Assembly (NCBI GenBank): GCA_938008665.1
Contig: CALLKA010000062.1
Coordinates: 1-7,537, forward strand
Origin: an uncultured Bacteroidota bacterium
Lineage (GTDB): Bacteria; Bacteroidota; Bacteroidia; Chitinophagales; Chitinophagaceae
Direction: 5' to 3'
DNA: 7,537 nucleotides
A program made the translations under genes and the position numbers. Every line of letters begins with the position of its first letter. Position 1 is the first letter of the stretch. Positions 1-6,033 of the stretch are shown in pieces. The notes under the pieces are model-generated. The model ran no database searches. It had not been told where the DNA came from and saw nothing but the letters and a program-made list of their open reading frames with translations.

Positions 1-159
1 TATTTTCTCGTTTATAATTTTAATAATATAAACGCCGCCAACAAGATTTTCAATATTTAAAACTGAAATATTATCTAAATTTTGATTTTTATTAAAAAAA
101 TTCTGCTTTTTTTTATTACTTTTAACCTATTAACATCATATATTTATTTTTTTAATACT
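1..159 (-). pseudogene. Decayed 3' remnant of a type IX secretion (T9SS) cargo gene, C-terminal sorting domain
   Basis: Read on the minus strand, positions 126 to 1 are open without a start codon and end, at the window edge, in NLVGGVYIIKIINEKI (positions 48-1). This strongly resembles the last third of the type A T9SS C-terminal sorting domain, whose typical pattern is NLxxGVYxVKI plus a charged tail. Upstream in another minus frame (positions 143-108) lies IYDVNRLKVIKK, matching the preceding strand of the same domain (IYDxxGrxV). The two halves are joined only by a frame change at a T8 run (107-114). A second frame change near the T7 run at 146-152 would attach SIKKIN (159-142). The in-frame stops and lack of a start codon suggest a relic. 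The expected upstream portion is missing because intact amt begins at 173. Known of the family: such domains direct Bacteroidota proteins through T9SS to the surface. Inference: a truncated pseudogene. Assembly indels in homopolymers could explain the frameshifts but not the missing 5' part. The fragment is short and AT-rich, so chance resemblance is not excluded. Confidence 0.5.
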
Positions 160-172
160 AAACCTACCACAA

Positions 173-1522
173 ATGAAAAACCCAGTAGTACAAAAATTTA
201 CTCCCTTCGTTCTATTACTGATTGTTGCAGTATTCGCCTTATTTGTCCCACAGCTTCCAAGTTTTGCGGGTGAATATAGCGCAGCTGATATCGCATGGAT
301 TTTAGTTGCCACCGCCCTAGTGTTTATCATGACACCGGGTCTCGCCTTTTTCTATGGCGGAATGGTGCATCGTAAAAACATTATTTCTACCATGATCAAA
401 AGTATGGTGTCCGCAGGTATTGTTTCTGTCATATGGGTAAGCTTTGGTTATAGCTTATGTTTTGGTGAAAGTATCAATGGTATTATTGGAAATCCAATGA
501 CGCACCTATTTTTTAAAGGGGTAGTTGATGGCGCTCCAACTTTGCAAGGCGGATCCGCAATGACTATTCCATTATTGTTGTTTGCATTATTTCAATTGAT
601 GTTTGCTATCATCACACCAGGCTTGGTGGTAGGCGCTGTTGCAGAAAGGATCAAGTTTACTTCCTATGCTTTATTTATTATTTTATTTATCATTTTAGTA
701 TATGCACCATTAGCGCATTGGTCATGGCACCCACAAGGATTTTTATTAAAAATGGGCGCATTGGATTTTGCAGGCGGAACTGTAGTTCATATTAGTGCAG
801 GCTGTGCAGCATTAGCAGGCGCCATTGTTTTAAAATCTCGTCGCTCAAAATTAGAACAACAAGAAATTCCCCCAGCGAATATTCCGTATGTATTAATTGG
901 AACCGGTTTACTTTGGTTTGGTTGGTTTGGATTTAATGCAGGTTCTGCATTAGGAGCCAACGCACTTTCAGTGAATGCATTTGCAACAACGAACACTGCA
1001 GCAGCAGCAGCTGGATTGGCTTGGATGTTTTTTGATGTATTAAAAGGTAAAAAACCATCTGTACTTGGATTTTGTATTGGTGCAGTTGTTGGATTAGTTG
1101 CTATCACCCCAGCTGCTGGTTTTGTAGGAATTCCACAAAGTATTTTTATTGGATTGGTGGCTGCTATAATTTCAAATGTAGCGAGTCATGCCTTTAAATT
1201 ATCTAGAGTTGATGACACTTTGGATGTATTTCCTTGTCATGGAATTGGTGGAATGGTCGGTATGTTAATGACTGGTATTTTTGCATCCAAAGGCGTGAAC
1301 GCAGCAGGAAATGACGGTTTGTTTTATGGTAATCCGGCTTTCTTCTTAGTACAATTGAAAGCAATGTTAATTGTGGTTGCTTATAGCTTTTCTGTATCCT
1401 TTGTAATATTCAAGTTCATTGCTACTATTATGCCTTTGCGTGTAACGGAAGAAGATGAAGAATTAGGATTAGATGCTTCACAACACGATGAAAAATATGG
1501 CAGAAACCCTTTAAAATCATAA
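173..1522 (+). CDS. amt: Ammonium channel/transporter, Amt family
   Basis: Inner-membrane channel for ammonium/ammonia uptake, feeding glutamine and glutamate synthesis. The 449-residue protein is of normal family length and hydrophobic throughout, compatible with the usual eleven transmembrane helices after a signal-like N-terminal hydrophobic segment (about residues 11-32). The Amt signature is clear: DFAGGTVVHISAG at 198-210, with D198 equivalent to the structural Asp of E. coli AmtB. The twin pore histidines are H206 (TVVH) and H356 (PCHGIGG). F144 and W185 match the upper gate Phe and the ammonium-site Trp; WFGFNAGSA (251-259) is the conserved mid-protein motif. The cytosolic tail keeps the PII-interacting pattern (RVTEEDEELGLD, 423-434, then a late Tyr), so control by a GlnK-type protein is likely, though no glnK lies in this window. 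The ATG at 173 begins the conserved N-terminus; no Shine-Dalgarno is visible and no convincing promoter was found upstream. The porin gene follows 79 bp downstream on the same strand. Confidence 0.96.
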   Translation: MKNPVVQKFTPFVLLLIVAVFALFVPQLPSFAGEYSAADIAWILVATALVFIMTPGLAFFYGGMVHRKNIISTMIKSMVSAGIVSVIWVSFGYSLCFGESINGIIGNPMTHLFFKGVVDGAPTLQGGSAMTIPLLLFALFQLMFAIITPGLVVGAVAERIKFTSYALFIILFIILVYAPLAHWSWHPQGFLLKMGALDFAGGTVVHISAGCAALAGAIVLKSRRSKLEQQEIPPANIPYVLIGTGLLWFGWFGFNAGSALGANALSVNAFATTNTAAAAAGLAWMFFDVLKGKKPSVLGFCIGAVVGLVAITPAAGFVGIPQSIFIGLVAAIISNVASHAFKLSRVDDTLDVFPCHGIGGMVGMLMTGIFASKGVNAAGNDGLFYGNPAFFLVQLKAMLIVVAYSFSVSFVIFKFIATIMPLRVTEEDEELGLDASQHDEKYGRNPLKS

Positions 1523-1531
1523 ATTAAAATA

Positions 1532-1576
1532 GGTACAGCGGTGATTAGCTTCTGAGAAAAGCCCATCTGCTGTACC
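1532..1576 (+). other. Long imperfect hairpin in the amt-porin intergenic region
   Basis: The outer stem GGTACAGC (1532-1539) pairs perfectly with GCTGTACC (1569-1576). It can continue inward with G1540-U1568, G1541-C1567, U1542-A1565 and G1543-C1564 (U1566 bulged), then an internal loop, then GCTT (1548-1551) with AAGC (1559-1562) around a seven-base loop. No T run follows, so it is not a standard intrinsic terminator. The following sequence is A-rich up to the porin ATG at 1602. Possible roles are transcript processing or stabilisation, differential expression of amt and porin, or a structured leader. I do not recognise a named RNA family. Confidence 0.5.
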
Positions 1577-1601
1577 CATCATAAAATTAAAATCTATTAC
1601 A

Positions 1602-2645
1602 ATGATAAAAAAAATTTCATTAATTGCAATCCTATTTTCAATTTTTAATAGCAGTTTCGCTCAATCAGATTCAACTTCCCCTAAATATAGCATCGTCACA
1701 AGTGGGTCTATAGACGCTTACTTCAGAAATAGCTTTTCAGCTCCTTCAGGCGTTACTAATAATTTAACCAGTTTTACAAATTCAAATAAAAAACTAGCCC
1801 TAGGTATGGCTAGTTTAAAAGTGGATCAAAGTATAGGAAAATTTGCAGCTACAGCTGACCTTGGCCTTGGAAAAAGAGCAGAAGAATTCTCCTATAATGA
1901 TAACGGATTTTTGGCTTATTTAAAACAAGCATATGTGTCCTACAACCTTACTGAAAAATTTAAAATAACCGCAGGTAAATGGGCAACCCATGTGGGCTAT
2001 GAGCTATTAGATGCACCATTAAATAGAAACTACAGTATGTCCTATGGATTTTCTTATGGACCATTTTTCCATACTGGAGTAAAAGCGGAGTATGCTTTAT
2101 CAGGAAAATCAAGTTTTATGATTGGTGTTGCCAACCCTACTGACTATGTGACAACAAGCTCCTCCAATAAAGTATTGATTGCCCAATTTAGTACCAAGTT
2201 ATTTGAGGATAAAACAACTATTTACGCCAACTACCAAGGCGGAAACACCGGAGGAAGCACTAGCTTTTCTCAATTTGACGTTGTGATAAATAATACACTA
2301 TCAAGCCAATTTGCAATTAATTATGATGGAACCATTTATAGTGCTAAAGATGGCGCTCGCTCCAACTGGAAAAGTAACGCAGTATATGTAAACTATGACC
2401 CATCTAGCAAAATAGGTTTCACCTTAAGATCTGAAATTTTTGATGATAAAAGTGCACTTTCTGCAGGCGCATTTGGCACGTCCATTTTTGCGAATACCTT
2501 ATCTATGAATTATAAAATAAAAAAATTAACCATTATCCCAGAACTAAGACTGGATAATGCAAAAGATAATTTATACTTTAACAGCGATAATATTGCCACT
2601 GGTAGTAATACCAGTTTTATTATAGCTGCAGTATATAAATTTTAG
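1602..2645 (+). CDS. Outer-membrane beta-barrel porin, OmpL-like BBP2 family
   Basis: Predicted outer-membrane porin of 347 residues. A signal peptide spans residues 1-20 (MIKK, hydrophobic core, SSFA) with likely cleavage before Q21. The mature part shows alternating polar/hydrophobic strands rich in Tyr, Ser, Gly and Asn and ends in YKF, with the terminal aromatic typical of barrel proteins. The best family marker is GKWATHVGYE (125-134) followed by NRNYSMSYGFSYGPFFHTGV (141-160). This closely resembles the GK-ATP-GYE and NYSRS-FSYGPFFHTG pattern of the putative beta-barrel porin 2 family (Pfam BBP2). Substrate is not known for the family. The position directly behind amt, same strand, without a terminator between, suggests co-transcription and a role in passing ammonium or small nitrogen compounds across the outer membrane; that role is inference. 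The ATG at 1602 is supported by the signal peptide beginning at it. A strong terminator follows 31 bp after the stop. Confidence 0.87.
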   Translation: MIKKISLIAILFSIFNSSFAQSDSTSPKYSIVTSGSIDAYFRNSFSAPSGVTNNLTSFTNSNKKLALGMASLKVDQSIGKFAATADLGLGKRAEEFSYNDNGFLAYLKQAYVSYNLTEKFKITAGKWATHVGYELLDAPLNRNYSMSYGFSYGPFFHTGVKAEYALSGKSSFMIGVANPTDYVTTSSSNKVLIAQFSTKLFEDKTTIYANYQGGNTGGSTSFSQFDVVINNTLSSQFAINYDGTIYSAKDGARSNWKSNAVYVNYDPSSKIGFTLRSEIFDDKSALSAGAFGTSIFANTLSMNYKIKKLTIIPELRLDNAKDNLYFNSDNIATGSNTSFIIAAVYKF

Positions 2646-2675
2646 TTTTTTAGGTTTTTAAGCAAGCAATCGTAC

Positions 2676-2703
2676 GGCCTGAATTTCTATTCGGGCCTTT
2701 TTT
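2676..2703 (+). terminator. Rho-independent terminator after the porin gene
   Basis: Stem GGCCTGAAT (2676-2684) pairs with ATTCGGGCC (2689-2697) through nine base pairs including one G-U wobble, closing a four-base TTCT loop. It is followed by six Ts (2698-2703). It probably ends the amt-porin transcript. The plsC start codon at 2722 lies only 18 bp beyond it. Confidence 0.88.
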
Positions 2704-2721
2704 ATTATATTAGTGGCACCA

Positions 2722-3483
2722 ATGAAAAAAGCCACACGACTCCTTCAGCTCATTTACTGTTTTTACGCAATTCTTATATTTGCCTTATTAACCATATTTT
2801 CAGTCATCGCCATGGCGTTGATACTTCCTTTTGGCAGGGAAAAATTGAGTCATCGGATTTATAAAATATGCAGGTATTGGTCTCAAGTACTATACTTTTT
2901 TTTAGGGGTTAAGCACCAAGAAATTTATGAAGCGCCTCATCAGTTTAACCAAGCACATATATTTGTTGGTAACCATAATTCCTATATGGATATTCCGCCC
3001 ATCGTTCAATTAAAGCACCAACCCATTAAACCCTTGGGTAAATTTGAATCTTCAAAAATTCCCATCTTCGGTTGGATTTATCGTGAAGCTGTGATTATGG
3101 TTGATCGAAGTAACCCTGATAAGCGGGCCGAAAGTTTACGCAACTTAAAAAAAGCATTACTAAATAAAACCTCCATATTTATTTTTCCTGAAGGTACATT
3201 TAGCATGACTGACCAGTATCCATTAAAATCATTTTATAATGGCGCCTTTAAATTAGCCATTGAATTGAAAGTACCTATTCAACCTGTTTTATTAGTGGAT
3301 ACCGTCGAAAGAATGCATTTTAATAGTGTTTTAACCCTCACCCCTGGCATTAGCAGGGTGGTTTATTTAGAAACTATACAAGTGGATGGCTATACCCTTG
3401 ACCAAGTGGAGGAGCTGAAACATAAAGTTTTTAATTTAATGGAACAAGGCTTAAGAAGATATAGAAACTATCCACCTGCATAG
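2722..3483 (+). CDS. plsC: 1-acyl-sn-glycerol-3-phosphate acyltransferase (PlsC/LPLAT family)
   Basis: Membrane-associated acyltransferase that adds an acyl chain to lysophosphatidic acid to give phosphatidic acid, the second acylation of phospholipid synthesis. The 253-residue protein has an N-terminal hydrophobic anchor (about 7-37). The acyltransferase blocks follow in order: NHNSYMD with catalytic H85 and D90 (HX4D), block II GWIYREAVIMVDRSN (117-131), block III FPEGTFS (155-161) and block IV VPIQPV (184-189). In block III the common FPEGTRS has Phe instead of Arg. An in-frame GTG at 2713 would add three residues (MAP). I chose the ATG at 2722 because MKKATRLL gives a normal basic start ahead of the anchor. 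The gene stops 22 bp before priA, so the two are probably co-transcribed. A related lyso-lipid acyltransferase specificity cannot be excluded from sequence. Confidence 0.9.
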   Translation: MKKATRLLQLIYCFYAILIFALLTIFSVIAMALILPFGREKLSHRIYKICRYWSQVLYFFLGVKHQEIYEAPHQFNQAHIFVGNHNSYMDIPPIVQLKHQPIKPLGKFESSKIPIFGWIYREAVIMVDRSNPDKRAESLRNLKKALLNKTSIFIFPEGTFSMTDQYPLKSFYNGAFKLAIELKVPIQPVLLVDTVERMHFNSVLTLTPGISRVVYLETIQVDGYTLDQVEELKHKVFNLMEQGLRRYRNYPPA

Positions 3484-3485
3484 CG

Positions 3486-3493
3486 TATTTTTG
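3486..3493 (+). promoter_or_regulatory. Candidate -7 promoter box directly before priA
   Basis: TATTTTTG matches the Bacteroidota -7 consensus TAnnTTTG exactly and lies in the 22-bp plsC-priA gap. Transcription would begin around 3498-3501, leaving only a few bases before the ATG at 3506. No TTTG or TTG is visible at the expected -33 position (about 3460-3466), so the call is weak. priA may instead depend on plsC transcription. Confidence 0.27.
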
Positions 3494-3505
3494 TAATCGA
3501 CCCTT

Positions 3506-5941
3506 ATGTACGCAGAAATTATCATACCCTTATCGCTCCCAAAAAACTATACCTGGATGATACCACCATCCATGGAGTCCGACGTCATGATTGGCATGCG
3601 TGTAGAGGTGATGTTAGGTGCTAATAAAAGATATGCTGGTATCATTAAAAAAATAATCGACGTAAAACCAGATGGCTTTAATCCAAAACCCATTATTGAT
3701 ATATTAGATGAAGAACCCATCGTTTATGAACACCAATTAAAGCTTTGGGAATGGATGGCGGAATATTACATGTGTTCCGAAGGCGAAGTAATGCAAGCCG
3801 CTATTCCAAGTCACTTAAAAATTTCAAGCGAAAGTATTTTCATTTTACAAGAAGATGCAAATATTGATATAAAAAACTTGAGCGATTCGGAATACATTAT
3901 AAGCGAAGCCCTTGAAATAAAAAAAGAGTTAAGCTTAATTGAAATTCAAAAACTATTAAATAAAAAGTCGGTCTACCCTGTTATAAATAAGCTGATTCAA
4001 AAAGGAATTTGTATCGTACAAGAAACCATGCGCGACAAATTCACTATCAAATCGGAAATATACATTACACTTCATACAGATTATAGAACCGAAGCCGCTT
4101 TAGAAAAACTATTAAATAATTGGTCTAGAGCGCCAAAGCAATTAGATTTATTATTATCATTTTTGCACTTCCAAAAAACAGAAGGCGAAGTTTCGCAAAA
4201 AGCAATTTTAGCAAAAGCAAATGCATCGCATGCACAATTAAAAGCACTCATTGAAAAAGGGGTTTTAGTAACAGAAAAAAGGAAAATTGACCGATTAGCT
4301 GTAGATCATTCCAAAGGCGATATTCATTTTCATGCGCTTACGCCATCCCAAACAAATGCATTACTGGATATACAAACACAACTTGAAACACAGAATGTAA
4401 GTTTGTTACATGGCATTACTGGAAGTGGTAAAACACAAATTTATGTATCGCTCATCAATGAAATAATCAAACAAGGTAAGCAAGCATTATATATGCTTCC
4501 TGAAATTGCCCTTACTGCACAAATGATTCGCAGGTTAAAACAATACTTTGGAGGAAGCGTCGCCATATATCATTCAAAATTTAATCCTAACGAACGCGTT
4601 GAAATATGGAACAAGGTAAAGTCGGGTGAAATAAAAATTGTACTGGGTGCAAGATCAGCCTTGTTTTTGCCTTACAAAAACTTGTCACTGATTGTTATTG
4701 ATGAAGAACATGACCCTTCTTATAAACAGCAGGAGCCGGCACCTAGATACCAAGCAAGGGACACCGCCATTTATTACGCAAATCAATTAAATGCAAAAGT
4801 GGTTTTAGGTTCAGCCACGCCTTCCGTAGAGACCTATTATAATGCAAAAAATAAAAAGTTTGGTTATACCTACTTAAATGAAAGATTTAGTCAGGCAAGT
4901 TTACCAAAAATTGAATTGGTCGATACCAAGAAGCAACCAGCCAATAGTGCAATTTTAACGCCAGTGCTTTTAGCTGAAATTAAAAAAACGATTGAAAATA
5001 AAAAGCAAGTTATTTTATTTCAGAATCGAAGAGGATATGCCCCCTATTTTATTTGTGAAACCTGTGGCTGGATTCCCCATTGCAAACACTGTGATGTTAC
5101 CCTTACGTATCACAAAGCAAAAAATATGCTTTCCTGCCACTATTGTGGAACAGGATATCCCATTGTAAATACTTGTGAAGCCTGTGGAAAAAATAGCTTC
5201 AAACAAAAAAGCTTTGGAACGGAACAAATAGAAGAAAAATTAACCCTATCCTTACCGGGTGTTCAAGTTGCAAGAATGGATTACGATAATGTGAAAGGTA
5301 AAAATGAGCATGATCATTTGATTCAACAATTTGAACAAAAACAAATTGACATTTTAGTGGGAACACAAATGGTAGTGAAAGGACTTGATTTTGAAAATGT
5401 AGATTTGGTGGGCATCGTAGATGCGGATAGCTTACTTAATTTTAATCATTATCGTGTCAATGAACGCGCATTTCAAATGATGGAGCAAGTCAGTGGAAGG
5501 GCTGGACGAAAAAACGACCTTGGTAAAGTGATTATTCAAGTAAGCCAAACACAACACCCCATTGTGCAATATGTAAAGGGCCATGACTATTTTGCTTTTT
5601 ATGAATTTGAAATTCAAAACAGAAAGCACTTTGCTTATCCTCCATTTAGTCGATTAATGAGCATATTATTTAAACATCCGGATAATAATATTGCTGAAGA
5701 AGCTGCATTGCATTTCTTTCAATCCTTAGGCCCTGATATACAGAAAACAGTATTAGGCCCTGCACAGCCCAACATCAATAGAGTCCGAAATAAATATATT
5801 TGGGAATTGTCCATCAAAATTTCAAAGCAGCCACAACAGCTTAAATTAGCCAAACAACAATTGCTTCATTTTATTAGATTAATACAAGTACACCCCCGTT
5901 ACAAATCGGTACAAATAGTTATTGACATAGATCCAAATTAA
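3506..5941 (+). CDS. priA: Primosomal protein N', replication-restart 3'-5' DNA helicase
   Basis: Superfamily 2 DNA helicase that recognises stalled or repaired forks and starts reloading of the replicative helicase. The 811-residue protein is longer than E. coli PriA (about 730), mostly in the region between the N-terminal domain and the helicase core (about 105-270). Order of elements: N-terminal 3'-DNA-binding domain (about 1-100, starting MYAEIIIPLSLPKNYTW), Walker A GITGSGKT (303-310), Walker B/DEEH (399-402), GSATPS motif III (435-440) and NRRG (507-510). The zinc-binding insert has eight cysteines (517, 520, 526, 529, 544, 547, 557, 560), followed by GTQMVVKGLDF (619-629), motif VI QVSGRAGR (661-668) and the C-terminal domain with YPPF (711-714). 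All catalytic and metal ligands are present, so it should be active. The ATG at 3506 matches the conserved N-terminus. It follows plsC by 22 bp and ends at the bidirectional terminator. Confidence 0.97.
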   Translation: MYAEIIIPLSLPKNYTWMIPPSMESDVMIGMRVEVMLGANKRYAGIIKKIIDVKPDGFNPKPIIDILDEEPIVYEHQLKLWEWMAEYYMCSEGEVMQAAIPSHLKISSESIFILQEDANIDIKNLSDSEYIISEALEIKKELSLIEIQKLLNKKSVYPVINKLIQKGICIVQETMRDKFTIKSEIYITLHTDYRTEAALEKLLNNWSRAPKQLDLLLSFLHFQKTEGEVSQKAILAKANASHAQLKALIEKGVLVTEKRKIDRLAVDHSKGDIHFHALTPSQTNALLDIQTQLETQNVSLLHGITGSGKTQIYVSLINEIIKQGKQALYMLPEIALTAQMIRRLKQYFGGSVAIYHSKFNPNERVEIWNKVKSGEIKIVLGARSALFLPYKNLSLIVIDEEHDPSYKQQEPAPRYQARDTAIYYANQLNAKVVLGSATPSVETYYNAKNKKFGYTYLNERFSQASLPKIELVDTKKQPANSAILTPVLLAEIKKTIENKKQVILFQNRRGYAPYFICETCGWIPHCKHCDVTLTYHKAKNMLSCHYCGTGYPIVNTCEACGKNSFKQKSFGTEQIEEKLTLSLPGVQVARMDYDNVKGKNEHDHLIQQFEQKQIDILVGTQMVVKGLDFENVDLVGIVDADSLLNFNHYRVNERAFQMMEQVSGRAGRKNDLGKVIIQVSQTQHPIVQYVKGHDYFAFYEFEIQNRKHFAYPPFSRLMSILFKHPDNNIAEEAALHFFQSLGPDIQKTVLGPAQPNINRVRNKYIWELSIKISKQPQQLKLAKQQLLHFIRLIQVHPRYKSVQIVIDIDPN

Positions 5942-5977
5942 ATTCAAATGTTAGTTGGCTAATCAACCACAAAAAAA

Positions 5978-6008
5978 AGATGCCCCCGAAATTCGGAGGC
6001 ATCTTTTT
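5978..6008. terminator. Bidirectional intrinsic terminator between priA and the OmpA-like gene
   Basis: AGATGCCCCCGA (5978-5989) pairs with TCGGAGGCATCT (5993-6004) around a three-base loop. It has a T5 run on the plus side (6004-6008) and an A8 run (5971-5978) that becomes a T tract on the minus strand. The one non-Watson-Crick position (5985/5997) is a C-A mismatch in the plus-strand RNA but a G-U wobble in the minus-strand RNA. The hairpin is therefore tighter for the OmpA-like transcript. It lies in the 92-bp space between the convergent stop codons. Confidence 0.88.
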
Positions 6009-6033
6009 ATATCAGAACTTTTTTCTAATTCAA

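Noticed and set aside
1..60. Plus-strand frame open from the left edge to TAA at 58-60, as a possible upstream gene end
   Set aside because: The minus-strand reading of the same bases gives a recognisable sorting-domain motif, whereas the plus reading has only Asn/Ile/Phe-rich AT-driven composition.
52..72. Inverted repeat AATATTT/AAATATT before amt as an operator
   Set aside because: It is composed only of A and T in an AT-rich stretch, so chance is likely, and it lies inside the relic.
76..84. TAAATTTTG as an amt -7 promoter box
   Set aside because: It has one base too many between TA and TTTG, and no TTTG lies at the right distance upstream.
82..273. Plus-strand open frame starting at a TTG, with a signal-peptide-like N-terminus
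   Set aside because: It overlaps the amt start in another frame, and its hydrophobic beginning comes from T-rich DNA that is better explained as antisense of the sorting-domain relic.
787..1107. Minus-strand open frame of 106 codons inside amt
   Set aside because: It is antisense to well-conserved amt codons, with Asn/Pro/Ala-rich composition typical of a shadow frame and no family motif.
5432..5629. Minus-strand open frame within priA
   Set aside because: It overlaps the conserved helicase motifs of priA on the other strand and shows no recognisable features.
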